Origin: Clostridiales bacterium
GTDB lineage: Bacteria > Bacillota > Clostridia > Oscillospirales > Acutalibacteraceae
Assembly: GCA_012839345.1 (NCBI GenBank)
Contig: DUNN01000012.1
Span: forward strand, 62,001 to 126,000
Length of the DNA: 64,000 bases
Reading direction: 5' to 3'
Made by a program: the position numbers and the translations under genes. Under the pieces are notes generated by a model. The model saw only the letters and a program-made list of their open reading frames with translations, was not told where the DNA came from and did no database searches. Below are positions 7,063 to 15,520 of the stretch, piece by piece (position 1 is the first letter of the stretch; the number at the start of each line of letters is the position of its first letter).

Positions 7063-7944
7063 ATGAGCAGCACGAAACCATATAAAATTTTTACCGATTC
7101 CACCTGTGACCTTCCTCCAAAATTGGTGGAGGAACTGGATATTGAAGTAATCCCCATGAACTTTTCCATTGGCGGAAAGACCTACAACAACTATCCGGAC
7201 GAACGGGAAATGTCATCCCATGAATTTTACGAACGCCTGCGCGCCGGCGAGGATTCTACAACCAACCAGCTCGCTCCCATTACGTTTGCTGAGTGTTTCG
7301 AACCCATTCTGAAAAACGGCGAAGACGTTCTGTATATTGCCTTCTCCTCCGGCCTGAGCGGAACCTACAGCAATGCGGTTCTAACTGCAAACGAGCTGAA
7401 TGAAAAATACGAACATAAGCTGCACGTGGTGGATTCCCTTGGGGCTTCCATGGGGCAGGGACTGTTGGTGTACCACGCCGCGAAAAAGCGCGACGAAGGA
7501 CTGAGCATCGACAAATTATGCCGCTGGGTGGAAACAAACCGCAACCGCCTTGCGCACTGGTTTACCGTGGACGACTTAAATCACCTGAAGCGCGGCGGAC
7601 GGGTTTCCGGCACAGCTGCGCTGGTGGGTACCATGTTGGGAATTAAACCCGTGCTGCATGTGGACAACGAAGGGCACCTGATTCCGATGGAAAAAATACG
7701 CGGGCGCCGTCAGTCTTTGGACACGCTGGTAAAACACATGGAGCTTGCGGTAGAGCATCCGGAAGAGCAGATTATCTTTATCAGCCATGGGGACAGCTTG
7801 GAAGATGCACAATACGTGGCAGAACAGGTCAAACGCAAATTTCCTGTCAAGGGTATTGAAATTAATCCGATTGGCCCAGTTATCGGCGCTCACTCCGGTC
7901 CCGGCACGGTGGCTTTGTTTTACCTTGGAAAAAGTAAAGACTAA
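7063..7944 (+). CDS. DegV family fatty-acid-binding protein
   Basis: This is a 293-residue DegV/FakB-type protein. The N-terminal 'IFTDSTCDLPPKLVEELDI', the 'SSGLSGTYSNA' loop, 'DSLGASMGQGLLV' and a C-terminal 'HSGPGTVALFY' are family landmarks. FakB proteins hold a fatty acid and present it to the kinase FakA for incorporation into phospholipid. No fakA is in the window, so which fatty acid it handles, or whether it acts with a kinase, is unknown. The gene is monocistronic, with GGAG about 10 bases before the ATG. Confidence 0.9.
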   Translation: MSSTKPYKIFTDSTCDLPPKLVEELDIEVIPMNFSIGGKTYNNYPDEREMSSHEFYERLRAGEDSTTNQLAPITFAECFEPILKNGEDVLYIAFSSGLSGTYSNAVLTANELNEKYEHKLHVVDSLGASMGQGLLVYHAAKKRDEGLSIDKLCRWVETNRNRLAHWFTVDDLNHLKRGGRVSGTAALVGTMLGIKPVLHVDNEGHLIPMEKIRGRRQSLDTLVKHMELAVEHPEEQIIFISHGDSLEDAQYVAEQVKRKFPVKGIEINPIGPVIGAHSGPGTVALFYLGKSKD

Positions 7945-7975
7945 AAAGCTTCTTATAAAAATGGACAGAAAAAAT

Positions 7976-8017
7976 GCGTGTGTGAAAAGGAAAATTTGAT
8001 TCACACACGCGTTTTTT
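7976..8017. terminator. Bidirectional terminator between degV and ruvX
   Basis: GCGTGTGTGAA and TTCACACACGC form an eleven-pair perfect stem. T-runs lie on both sides (GTTTTTTAT on plus, ATTTTTTCT on minus), so one hairpin serves both convergent units. Confidence 0.85.
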
Positions 8018-8025
8018 ATGGTTTT

Positions 8026-8445
8026 TTATCGGTGATTTCTGCGGTAATCGAGGTAATCCTGCAGGATAACAGTTGCGGCAACCGCATCCACCGCGGCCTT
8101 CCGCTTTTTCCCACGCACATTGGTTTCGTTCAGAAAACCGTGCGCGGTAATGGTGGTGCCGCGTTCGTCCCGCATTTCTACTGGAACCGAGACCAACTCC
8201 TGCAGCTGCTGCGCAAAAGCACGGGCCGCCTGCGCGCTTGGCCCTTCGCTGCCGTCCATATTGCGCGGCAGACCCACCACAATGCCGCCAACCCCGTGCT
8301 GCCGCGCCTGTTCCGCAATCTGCCCAGCCAGGCGTTCCCGGCTGCGTTCCTGAAGAACCCCGGCCGGGTATGCCAGTGTTTCCGCCTCGTCGCACAAAGC
8401 CAAGCCCGTGCGCACCAGACCTAAATCCACTGCCAGTATCTTCAT
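8026..8445 (-). CDS. ruvX: RuvX/YqgF, putative Holliday junction resolvase / pre-16S rRNA nuclease
   Basis: This is a 139-residue RNase H-fold protein. Expected acidic positions are present: Asp7 in 'AVDLGLVRTG', the Glu of 'DERGTT', and the Asp of 'KAAVDAVAATVIL'. The strand 'GIVVGLPRNMDGSEGP' is diagnostic. YqgF is implicated in 16S rRNA 5'-end maturation and was first described as a resolvase-like protein. Here it is the last gene on the pyr-operon strand, before the shared terminator. Confidence 0.92.
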   Translation of the reverse strand: MKILAVDLGLVRTGLALCDEAETLAYPAGVLQERSRERLAGQIAEQARQHGVGGIVVGLPRNMDGSEGPSAQAARAFAQQLQELVSVPVEMRDERGTTITAHGFLNETNVRGKKRKAAVDAVAATVILQDYLDYRRNHR

Positions 8446-8497
8446 TCGTATTTCACCCTTTCGCGGCAGACCGCTGAAACATTTCTAAAAAGCGTTC

Positions 8498-9160
8498 TTA
8501 TGCATCCTCGCGCTTCCACCAGGTTTGATGCATGAAAATCGAGGTTTCTGGCGTCAGATGGGAAGCGTCGTTCATCAGGACTACCTTGCTGTTCATGTCC
8601 TCATCAAAATCGATGATGCTGATGGCAGTGTTGTCACACCAGTCCACATCGTTCAGGCGTTCCACCGGCCAGCCCTGCGCACGGCACAGGAAGTTCCGGA
8701 TGGCACACCCGTGCGAGGCAATGCAGACCATCTTGTCCCGATTAGCGCGCACAATATCCGTTACGCCGTCCCAGATGCGGTCGTACACCTCGCGCATGGA
8801 TTCCCCGTCTTTCGGCGCAAATTCATACGGACGATGGTACCACGCATCCGTCTGCTCCGCGTCCAGCACGGGGAGCTCCGACCATGACTTTCCCTCCCAC
8901 ACGCCGCCGTTAATTTCAATCAGGCGGTTGTCAATCCGAATAGGAAGCTGATGAAATCGGTTTATGGCTTCTGCCGTAAGGCGGGCACGTTTCAGCGGAC
9001 TGGAATAAATAGCCTCAATCGGCATATTGCGGCAGCGTATGGACAAAAGCTCCAGCTGCGTTGCCCCGTTTCCGCTGATTTCACAATCGGTATGTCCCTG
9101 AAAAACGCTGTCTGTATTTCCTTGTGCCTCACAGTGACGCACCAACAGAATTCGTGTCAT
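8498..9160 (-). CDS. Histidine phosphatase family protein (phosphoglycerate-mutase-like)
   Basis: This 220-residue protein belongs to the branch-1 histidine phosphatases. The catalytic motif usually reads RHGE, but here it is 'LVRHCEAQGNTD': His is intact and Gly is replaced by Cys. The second conserved His is in 'VCIASHGCAIRNFL', and 'SSPLKRARLTAEAI' supplies the phosphate-pocket Arg. I chose the ATG at 9160 because GGAGG precedes it by about 8 bases. Substrates of this family are diverse and cannot be assigned here. Confidence 0.88.
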   Translation of the reverse strand: MTRILLVRHCEAQGNTDSVFQGHTDCEISGNGATQLELLSIRCRNMPIEAIYSSPLKRARLTAEAINRFHQLPIRIDNRLIEINGGVWEGKSWSELPVLDAEQTDAWYHRPYEFAPKDGESMREVYDRIWDGVTDIVRANRDKMVCIASHGCAIRNFLCRAQGWPVERLNDVDWCDNTAISIIDFDEDMNSKVVLMNDASHLTPETSIFMHQTWWKREDA

Positions 9161-9206
9161 TGTCAAACCTCCATTCACGCTTCCCTTCGATCACTGTTTT
9201 TTTATT

Positions 9207-10118
9207 TTACCACGGGCATACTCTTCCGGTCAAATCCGATACGGAAGAAAACCCGCTGCGATCCAGATATTGGTTCAGGCCGTCCAGTATTTTTACCGGC
9301 GCATACGGGTCCGTAAAAAACACAGTGCCAATTTGCAAGGCGGAAGCCCCCGCGAGCAAAAGCTCCACCGCATCTTCCCATTTTGAGATTCCGCCCATGC
9401 CGACAATCGGGATTTTTACCCGCTGTGCCGCCTGCCAAACCATGCGCACGGCAATGGGCAGCAGCGCTGGGCCGGAAAGCCCGCCGGTGTTGTTGCGCAG
9501 CACCGGCCGGCGAGTGCGGATGTCGATGCGCATCCCGGTCAGCGTATTAATCATAGAGATTGCGTCCGCCCCAGCGCTTTCCGCCGCGGCGGCAATCTCC
9601 CCGATATCGCTGACATTCGGGGAAAGTTTCACCATCAGGGGCTTTTTGCAGAAACGGCGCACCTGCGCGGTGATATCCTCCACCCCGGCGCAGCTGGTAC
9701 CGAACTGAACCCCGCCCTGTTTCACATTAGGGCAGGAAATATTCAGTTCCACCATATCCACCGCGGTGTACGAAAGCTTTTCCGCCATACGGCAGTAATC
9801 CTCCGGCGTATTACCCGCAATATTCGCGATAACGACCGTCCCCTGCTTTTGAAGCCAGGGAAGGTCTTCTTTTATAAAATGATCCACACCGGGGTTCTGC
9901 AGCCCCACGGCGTTCAGCATTCCGCCGGGTGTTTCCGTCACGCGCGGCGGCGGATTGCCGGGGCGTTCCGCCAGCGTAATGCCCTTGCAGGAAATTCCGC
10001 CCAAAGTGCTGAGGGGATAAAATTCGGCATACTCACGCCCGAACCCAAAAGTCCCCGACGCCGCAATCAGAGGATTTTGAAATGGGACCCCGGCGATGGT
10101 TACTTTTAAATCTGCCAT
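9207..10118 (-). CDS. pyrD: Dihydroorotate dehydrogenase (NAD+), catalytic subunit
   Basis: This is a 303-residue class 1B dihydroorotate dehydrogenase, an FMN enzyme that oxidises dihydroorotate to orotate. Landmarks are 'ASGTFGFGREYAEFYPL', 'NISCPNVKQGGVQFGT' with the catalytic loop Cys, and 'VGMGGISKWEDA' for FMN phosphate. It pairs with PyrK, encoded 4 bases upstream, which passes electrons to NAD+. The ATG at 10118 has GGAGG upstream; the longer frame to 10178 only overlaps pyrK. Confidence 0.95.
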   Translation of the reverse strand: MADLKVTIAGVPFQNPLIAASGTFGFGREYAEFYPLSTLGGISCKGITLAERPGNPPPRVTETPGGMLNAVGLQNPGVDHFIKEDLPWLQKQGTVVIANIAGNTPEDYCRMAEKLSYTAVDMVELNISCPNVKQGGVQFGTSCAGVEDITAQVRRFCKKPLMVKLSPNVSDIGEIAAAAESAGADAISMINTLTGMRIDIRTRRPVLRNNTGGLSGPALLPIAVRMVWQAAQRVKIPIVGMGGISKWEDAVELLLAGASALQIGTVFFTDPYAPVKILDGLNQYLDRSGFSSVSDLTGRVCPW

Positions 10119-10122
10119 GTGC

Positions 10123-10905
10123 TCAGTCCTCCCACACAATATCGCGCGCGCGAAATACCGGCCCGTCTTTGCAGACATGGCCGTAATATTCCCCGCCGTC
10201 TTCCCGGCGGAGCTTTACCGCGCAGCCGAGGCAGGCACCCACGCCGCACGCCATGCGCTGTTCCATGGAAACCTGGCACGGAACGCCCAGGCGCTCCGCC
10301 GCACGGATGACCGCTTTCAGCATTGGGGCGGGGCCGCAGGCAAACACCTCTTCAAAAGCGAAGTGTTCCGCTTCAAGCGCTTCCATGCAGTCCGTCACCA
10401 GGCCGTGGTGCCCCAGCGAACCGTCGTCCGTTGCAATCTGCACCCGATTGCCGTTTTGCTCAAAATCTTCTTTCAAAATGACGGCTTCCCGGCTGCGAAA
10501 GCCAAGCACAACCGCCGCGTTTTCTCCAAACGGCTTTGCCGCTTCCAGCAGCGGCGGCACCCCAATGCCCCCGCCGACAAACAGCACCTTTCGCCCGGTA
10601 TTTCCGAGGGAAAAGCCCCTGCCAAGCGGAGCCAGCAAATCTATGGAATCACCGCAGTTCAGCGCGGCAAGCTGCGCCGTGCCTTCGCCGCGGACCTGAA
10701 ACACCAGACGCAGTGTATTCGCCGCGCGGTCGATTCCACAGATGGAAATCGGGCGGCGCAGGGTGTGGCCCGGCACCAAAACATGGACAAATTGCCCCGG
10801 TTTGGCAAGCAGCGCCAGTTTCCCCGCGTCAACCGTAACATCATAAATATCCACTGTCAGCTGCTGCTTTTCCAGAATGCGGCACGACCCGGTATCGTAT
10901 TTCAT
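10123..10905 (-). CDS. pyrK: Dihydroorotate dehydrogenase electron transfer subunit
   Basis: This is a roughly 260-residue FAD and [2Fe-2S] subunit that makes the PyrD reaction NAD+-dependent. The FAD motif 'LRRPISICGID', the nucleotide-binding 'FVGGGIGVPPLLEAA' and the C-terminal cluster 'ACGVGACLGCAVK...HVCKDGP' with four Cys are all present. The start is uncertain: the ATG at 10905 ('MKYDTG') has GGATGGAG upstream, and an ATG at 10917 is an alternative. It lies between pyrF and pyrD in the operon. Confidence 0.92.
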   Translation of the reverse strand: MKYDTGSCRILEKQQLTVDIYDVTVDAGKLALLAKPGQFVHVLVPGHTLRRPISICGIDRAANTLRLVFQVRGEGTAQLAALNCGDSIDLLAPLGRGFSLGNTGRKVLFVGGGIGVPPLLEAAKPFGENAAVVLGFRSREAVILKEDFEQNGNRVQIATDDGSLGHHGLVTDCMEALEAEHFAFEEVFACGPAPMLKAVIRAAERLGVPCQVSMEQRMACGVGACLGCAVKLRREDGGEYYGHVCKDGPVFRARDIVWED

Positions 10906-10930
10906 GTGCTTCTCCATCCTTTCGCCGCCG

Positions 10931-11863
10931 TCAGACCCGAATAGAGCCGATTTCCGCCCTGATTTCATCCCGCATGCGCACGGCTTCGCGCGCCGCCGCT
11001 TTGGCGTAATCCTGCTGAGCCGCACCGGTTTTCTGCCAGGCGCAGAGAATGGAGCGGGACGCGTTCACCACCGCGCCGCAGCCGTTGGCGTCAAACGCCG
11101 GGGCAACATCTTTTGCCGCGCCGCCCTGCGCACCGTAACCCGGCACCAGAAAGAACGTGTGCGGCAGCTTTACGCGCAGCTCCCCGAGCTGCTGCGGATA
11201 GGTGGCGCCCACTACGGCCCCCACGCCGGAATACCCATGGCGGCCCGGCAGGGCTTGGCCCCAATGTTCGCAGAGCTCGCCCATGGCCGCGTACAGCGAG
11301 CCGCCCTGCTCCAGCATCCGGTCCTGCAGCTCCCCGGAAGACGGATTCGAGGTTTTGACCAATACGAAGATGCCTTTATCCTCCTGCTCACAGGTTTTCA
11401 GCAATGGATTGACGCCGTCGGAACCAAGATACGCGTTTACCGTCAGCGCGTCTCCTCCGAACGGAACGCAGTTTGTTTGCCCGACCGCAACACTGCCCAA
11501 ATGGGCCGCTGCGTAAGCCTCCATGGTGGTGCCAATGTCGTTGCGCTTGCCGTCGGTAATAACGAACATGCCCTTTTTGTGCGCATACGCAATCGTATCG
11601 TGCAGGGCTTTTACACCCGGCCAGCCGTACATCTCATAATAAGCACACTGGGGCTTTACCGCCGGAACAATCCCGCAGAGTTCATCGATTAAGCCCTTGT
11701 TGAACTCCAGCAGGGCGGCGGCGGCACCTTCCAACGTTTCCCCGTACTGCTGAAATGCGGCGCTTTTGATGAAAGCGGGAATATAATCCAGCTTGGGGTC
11801 AAGCCCCGCCACGGTGGGATTTTGCAGCTCCGCAATTTTTTCAATCAGTCTGTCCAGCGACAT
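10931..11863 (-). CDS. pyrF: Orotidine-5'-phosphate decarboxylase (long type)
   Basis: This is a 310-residue member of the longer type-2 PyrF group and makes UMP from OMP. The catalytic Lys/Asp motif appears as 'FVITDGKRNDIG', with 'VAGLDPKLDYIPAF' at the N-terminus and 'LVPGYGAQGG' in the phosphate loop. I preferred the ATG at 11863 over 11869 because GGAGG is 7 bases from the former and only 1 from the latter. It follows pyrC after a 60-base AT-rich gap. Confidence 0.94.
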   Translation of the reverse strand: MSLDRLIEKIAELQNPTVAGLDPKLDYIPAFIKSAAFQQYGETLEGAAAALLEFNKGLIDELCGIVPAVKPQCAYYEMYGWPGVKALHDTIAYAHKKGMFVITDGKRNDIGTTMEAYAAAHLGSVAVGQTNCVPFGGDALTVNAYLGSDGVNPLLKTCEQEDKGIFVLVKTSNPSSGELQDRMLEQGGSLYAAMGELCEHWGQALPGRHGYSGVGAVVGATYPQQLGELRVKLPHTFFLVPGYGAQGGAAKDVAPAFDANGCGAVVNASRSILCAWQKTGAAQQDYAKAAAREAVRMRDEIRAEIGSIRV

Positions 11864-11923
11864 CGTCATTCCTCCAATTTTTATAATCTTTTTAATAAAA
11901 CAGTTTTTACTGTGGAATTAAAA

Positions 11924-13219
11924 CTATTTTACCTGCTTGTCCTGCGGTTCATCCCGGTAAACGATTTTTCCCCGGCATATCGTCAGCTTCACCTTTCCGG
12001 TCAGCGTCCGATTCTTCAGCACCGCGTTTCGGCTCTTCCCGTGCAGGCGGGCAGTATCGACCGTCCAACGTTCCTCCGGGGCAAACAAAACCAAGTCGGC
12101 AGGAGCCCCCTGCGACAGAGTCCCCGCCGGAATGCCGAGCAGCTGGGCGGGCGTGGTGCTCATTTTTTGAATCAACTCGCCCAGGGTCAAGAACCCCGGC
12201 TGAACCAGAAACGTAATGCCGGCGGCAAGGCTGGTTTCCATGCCGATGCTGCCGTTGGGCGCGGACAGAAAATCCGCCTTTTCTTCGGGCGTGTGGGGTG
12301 CGTGGTCGGTCGCAATCAGGTCAATCGTTCCGTCCCGAATTCCCTGGATAACTGCCAACCGGTCTTCCTCTGTGCGAAGGGGCGGGCTCATGCGGTAATC
12401 CGCGTCCCGCTTTCTCAGTTCCTGCTCCGTCAGGGCAAAATAATGCGGCGCTGTTTCGGCCGTAACCGGAACGCCCCGCCGTTTTGCGTCACGAATCAGT
12501 TCCACCGAAGTTTTGGTACTGACATGACAAATATGAACTGGAACACTATAAGCCGCTGCAAGGGCAATTTCACGCGCTGTGCCGCAGTCTTCCGCCGCAG
12601 CGGGAACCCCCCGCACGCCGAGCTGAGCGGACACTTGCCCCTCGTTCAGCTTTCCACCTTGAGATAAAAACAAATCTTCACAATGGGACATCACGTGCAG
12701 CCCCAATTCGGCGGCCTGACGCATAGCGTTCGCCATGAACGCCGTATTTTCAACCGGCCTGCCGTCGTCGCTCAGCGCGATGGCTCCCGCTTCCTTCAGT
12801 GCACGGTAATCAGCCGGCTCTTCGCTTTTCAGGCCTTTTGTAATGGCAGCGGCCACATAAACACGGGCATCGGCTTGTTCGGCCTTTTTTAGAATATAAT
12901 GAACCGTTTCCGGGGTATCCACCGCCGGATTCGTATTCGGCATGCACAGCAGACTGGTCACCCCGCCCGCCGCCGCCGCGCGGCACCCGGTCAAAATATC
13001 TTCCTTTTCCGTAAACCCCGGGTCGCGAAGATGCACATGGGCATCTACCAGTCCGGGAGCGGCAACCAAGCCTTGTGCCGGCACCAGTTGTGCAGATTCA
13101 CAGGCAATTTTCCCGCCGATTCGGGCAATCTTCCCCTCCTGAATAAGGATATCACCAATCTCATCGCAGCTGTTGGAAGGGTCAAGATACCGGGCTCCTT
13201 TCAGCAAAAGAGTTTCCAT
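11924..13219 (-). CDS. pyrC: Dihydroorotase
   Basis: This is a 431-residue class I dihydroorotase that cyclises N-carbamoyl-aspartate. The zinc motif is 'DAHVHLRDPG', further ligands come from 'CHVSTKTSVELI' and 'HYFALTEQEL', and the catalytic Asp is in 'IATDHAPH'. The ATG at 13219 has GGAGG 8 bases upstream. It is the first gene of a pyrC-pyrF-pyrK-pyrD unit. The carbamoyl-phosphate synthase, pyrB and pyrE genes are not in the window. Confidence 0.95.
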   Translation of the reverse strand: METLLLKGARYLDPSNSCDEIGDILIQEGKIARIGGKIACESAQLVPAQGLVAAPGLVDAHVHLRDPGFTEKEDILTGCRAAAAGGVTSLLCMPNTNPAVDTPETVHYILKKAEQADARVYVAAAITKGLKSEEPADYRALKEAGAIALSDDGRPVENTAFMANAMRQAAELGLHVMSHCEDLFLSQGGKLNEGQVSAQLGVRGVPAAAEDCGTAREIALAAAYSVPVHICHVSTKTSVELIRDAKRRGVPVTAETAPHYFALTEQELRKRDADYRMSPPLRTEEDRLAVIQGIRDGTIDLIATDHAPHTPEEKADFLSAPNGSIGMETSLAAGITFLVQPGFLTLGELIQKMSTTPAQLLGIPAGTLSQGAPADLVLFAPEERWTVDTARLHGKSRNAVLKNRTLTGKVKLTICRGKIVYRDEPQDKQVK

Positions 13220-13294
13220 CGTGCGCCTCCCTTTTCTCAATAGGTTAACAAATTATAATTCTAATCAAGAAACTATTTTTCGGGCATTTTTTCT

Positions 13295-13323
13295 ATTATA
13301 ACCGCGCGGGAAGAGCTTGTCCA
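13295..13323 (-). promoter_or_regulatory. Promoter of the pyrCFKD operon
   Basis: On the minus strand TGGACA (13323-13318) and TATAAT (13300-13295) have a 17-base spacer. The leader of about 70 bases to pyrC contains no terminator hairpin, so a PyrR-type attenuator of the B. subtilis kind is not seen here. Confidence 0.75.
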
Positions 13324-13379
13324 TAAGAAATTCCTGTATCTAGCGGTTTTCGGCAGGTTTCACAGTCGAATGAAAAAAG

Positions 13380-14138
13380 TTAGGAAAAAATAAGATACTT
13401 CGTCAGCGCAAGCAGTTCGCGCGCATAACAGGCAGAAAAAATGTACCACGGCGTATGCGCTTGCACGGAATAAGGCTGTGCGCCGAGCTTTCGAGCAATG
13501 CAGCCGGCGCGGTACTGGTGGTATTCATCCGTTACAATCGCAAGATTCCGGCTCATACCCTTTTGGTCTATTAGAGCCAGCGCATTCTGTAAATTTTCCT
13601 GTGTGGTGGTGGAGCGGTCCTCCATTAGAATGCGGGAGGATTCAATCCCCATATTCACCAGCGTCCGTTTCATGACGACGGCTTCCGTTTCCAGTTCTCC
13701 GGCACCCTGCCCGCCGCTGACGATGCAGGCAGTGCCGGGGTGTGCGGTCATCCAGTCCTTCGCGGCTTGAATACGCGCCATCAGATCTGCGCTGGGAACA
13801 TGCCCACTGACTTTACTGCCCAGCACCACCACCGTGGCATCCTGCGGAGGGACAGCGGAAGCACCGAAAAATATCAGTCCCGTCAGCACTGCGCACCAGA
13901 CCATGCCCGCGCTGAACAGAATTCCGACGGTTCGGCAGAACATGCGCCATCCGCGCGACCTGTCACACGCTTTTCGGATGGCGGGCCAGAACAGGCATCC
14001 TAGCAAAAGTACCCCGCATACCGCCAACCCGAAAAAACTGCCGATGTTGCGCACCCCCCAGCCAAACGGAATGCAAAACCAGATGATGCCGGCAACGGCA
14101 AGCATCCCCAAAACCAAACGAATCAGACGACTTTTCAT
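13380..14138 (-). CDS. YdcF family membrane protein (DUF218, SanA/ElyC-like)
   Basis: This is a 252-residue protein with three hydrophobic segments in the first 95 residues and then a DUF218 domain. 'ATVVVLGSKVSG', 'CIVSGGQGAGE', 'EDRSTTTQENLQNAL' and 'IVTDEYHQYRA' are the characteristic blocks. The family is linked to cell-envelope homeostasis (SanA, ElyC), but its biochemistry is unresolved. It lies upstream of the pyr promoter on the same strand and is probably separate from that operon. Confidence 0.85.
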   Translation of the reverse strand: MKSRLIRLVLGMLAVAGIIWFCIPFGWGVRNIGSFFGLAVCGVLLLGCLFWPAIRKACDRSRGWRMFCRTVGILFSAGMVWCAVLTGLIFFGASAVPPQDATVVVLGSKVSGHVPSADLMARIQAAKDWMTAHPGTACIVSGGQGAGELETEAVVMKRTLVNMGIESSRILMEDRSTTTQENLQNALALIDQKGMSRNLAIVTDEYHQYRAGCIARKLGAQPYSVQAHTPWYIFSACYARELLALTKYLIFS

Positions 14139-14345
14139 GGCAGCCTCCCGGTTTACTCGTTGTGTATAAACGCTAAAGAATCTTATTTTTCATTATAGCA
14201 CAAAGCAGCCGTTGAAAATTCATTCGGAAGCTGTTTTGCGAATCAGTTCCATTTCGGCGGAAAAGTGATTTTTTCTCAGCAGAAAATTCCGTAACCATCC
14301 GGCTTTTTTATGGATAAAACAACAAATCGAAAGCTTTGAAATTTG

Positions 14346-14374
14346 TTGACTTTAATAAGCTAAAGCAATATAAT
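14346..14374 (+). promoter_or_regulatory. Promoter of serC-serA
   Basis: TTGACT (14346-14351) and TATAAT (14369-14374) have a 17-base spacer. Only about 30 bases separate the expected start of transcription from the serC ATG, leaving no room for a riboswitch or T-box. Confidence 0.8.
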
Positions 14375-14408
14375 TAATCTATTAATATTATTTTGGAGGT
14401 TGCACCGA

Positions 14409-15494
14409 ATGAAACGCGTTTATAACTTTTCCTCAGGCCCCTCAATGCTGCCTGAACCGGTCCTTCGCCGTGCGGCGGATGAAATGCTGGATTACCAGGG
14501 CAGTGGACAGTCCGTAATGGAAATGTCCCATCGATCTAAAATTTATGAGGGAATTATCAGTTCTGCGGAAAGTCTTCTCCGTGAAGTTATGAACATCCCT
14601 GACAATTACAAAGTGTTGTTTTTACAGGGAGGCGCTTCCTCTCAATTTGCCATGGTTCCGCTGAACCTCATGACAAAAAACAACAAGGCGGACTTCGTTC
14701 TGACCGGCCAATGGGCCACCAAAGCTTACAAGGAAGCGGCGCGTTACGGCACTGCCAACGTAGTCGCCTCCTCAAAAGATAAAACGTTCACCTACATTCC
14801 GGAACTGGACCCGTCCACCTTTTCGAAAGATGCGGACTATTTCCATATCTGCATGAACAACACCATTTACGGCACACGCTTTACTAAACTGCCGGAAACA
14901 GGCGACGTTCCGCTGGTGGCGGACGTTTCCTCCTGCATTTTGAGCGAACCGATTGACGTAAGCAAATTCGGCATTCTGTATGCAGGTGCGCAGAAAAACA
15001 TGGCGCCGGCCGGCCTGACCGTTGTAATTATCCGGGAAGACCTGATTGGCCATGCCATGGATATTACCCCCACTATGCTGAACTACCAGACGCATGCGGA
15101 CAACGGCTCCATGTTCAACACCCCGCCCTGCTACACGATTTACATATGCATGCTCGTGCTGGACTGGTTAAAAAATACCATCGGCGGATTGGAAGAAATG
15201 AAAAAAATCAATGAAAAGAAGGCCGGCATCCTATATGACTTTTTGGATCACTCCAAACTGTTCCACGGAACCGTTGTGGCCAAGGACCGCTCTTTGATGA
15301 ATGTTACGTTTGTTACTGAAAGCGAAGAACTAAACGCAAAATTTGTAAAGGAAGCTGCGGAAAATGGTTTTGTCAACCTAAAGGGCCACCGCACCGTTGG
15401 TGGAATGCGTGCTTCCATTTACAACGCAATGCCGGTGGAAGGCGTGGAAAAACTGGCTGCCTTCATGGAAGATTTTGAAAAGAAGAATGGATAA
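14409..15494 (+). CDS. serC: Phosphoserine aminotransferase
   Basis: This is a 361-residue class V PLP aminotransferase converting 3-phosphohydroxypyruvate to phosphoserine. The N-terminus 'VYNFSSGPSMLPEPVL', 'LQGGASSQFAMVP', and the PLP lysine in 'YAGAQKNMAPAGLTVV' are typical. GGAGG at 14395-14399 sets the ATG at 14409 rather than 14400. It forms a two-gene operon with serA, 26 bases downstream. Confidence 0.96.
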   Translation: MKRVYNFSSGPSMLPEPVLRRAADEMLDYQGSGQSVMEMSHRSKIYEGIISSAESLLREVMNIPDNYKVLFLQGGASSQFAMVPLNLMTKNNKADFVLTGQWATKAYKEAARYGTANVVASSKDKTFTYIPELDPSTFSKDADYFHICMNNTIYGTRFTKLPETGDVPLVADVSSCILSEPIDVSKFGILYAGAQKNMAPAGLTVVIIREDLIGHAMDITPTMLNYQTHADNGSMFNTPPCYTIYICMLVLDWLKNTIGGLEEMKKINEKKAGILYDFLDHSKLFHGTVVAKDRSLMNVTFVTESEELNAKFVKEAAENGFVNLKGHRTVGGMRASIYNAMPVEGVEKLAAFMEDFEKKNG

Positions 15495-15520
15495 CAAAAC
15501 GGGCTTTTGGGAAAGGTGGT

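Noticed and set aside
14374-14409. A serine T-box or riboswitch before serC
   Set aside because: Only about 30 bases separate the promoter from the start codon, too short for a leader RNA.
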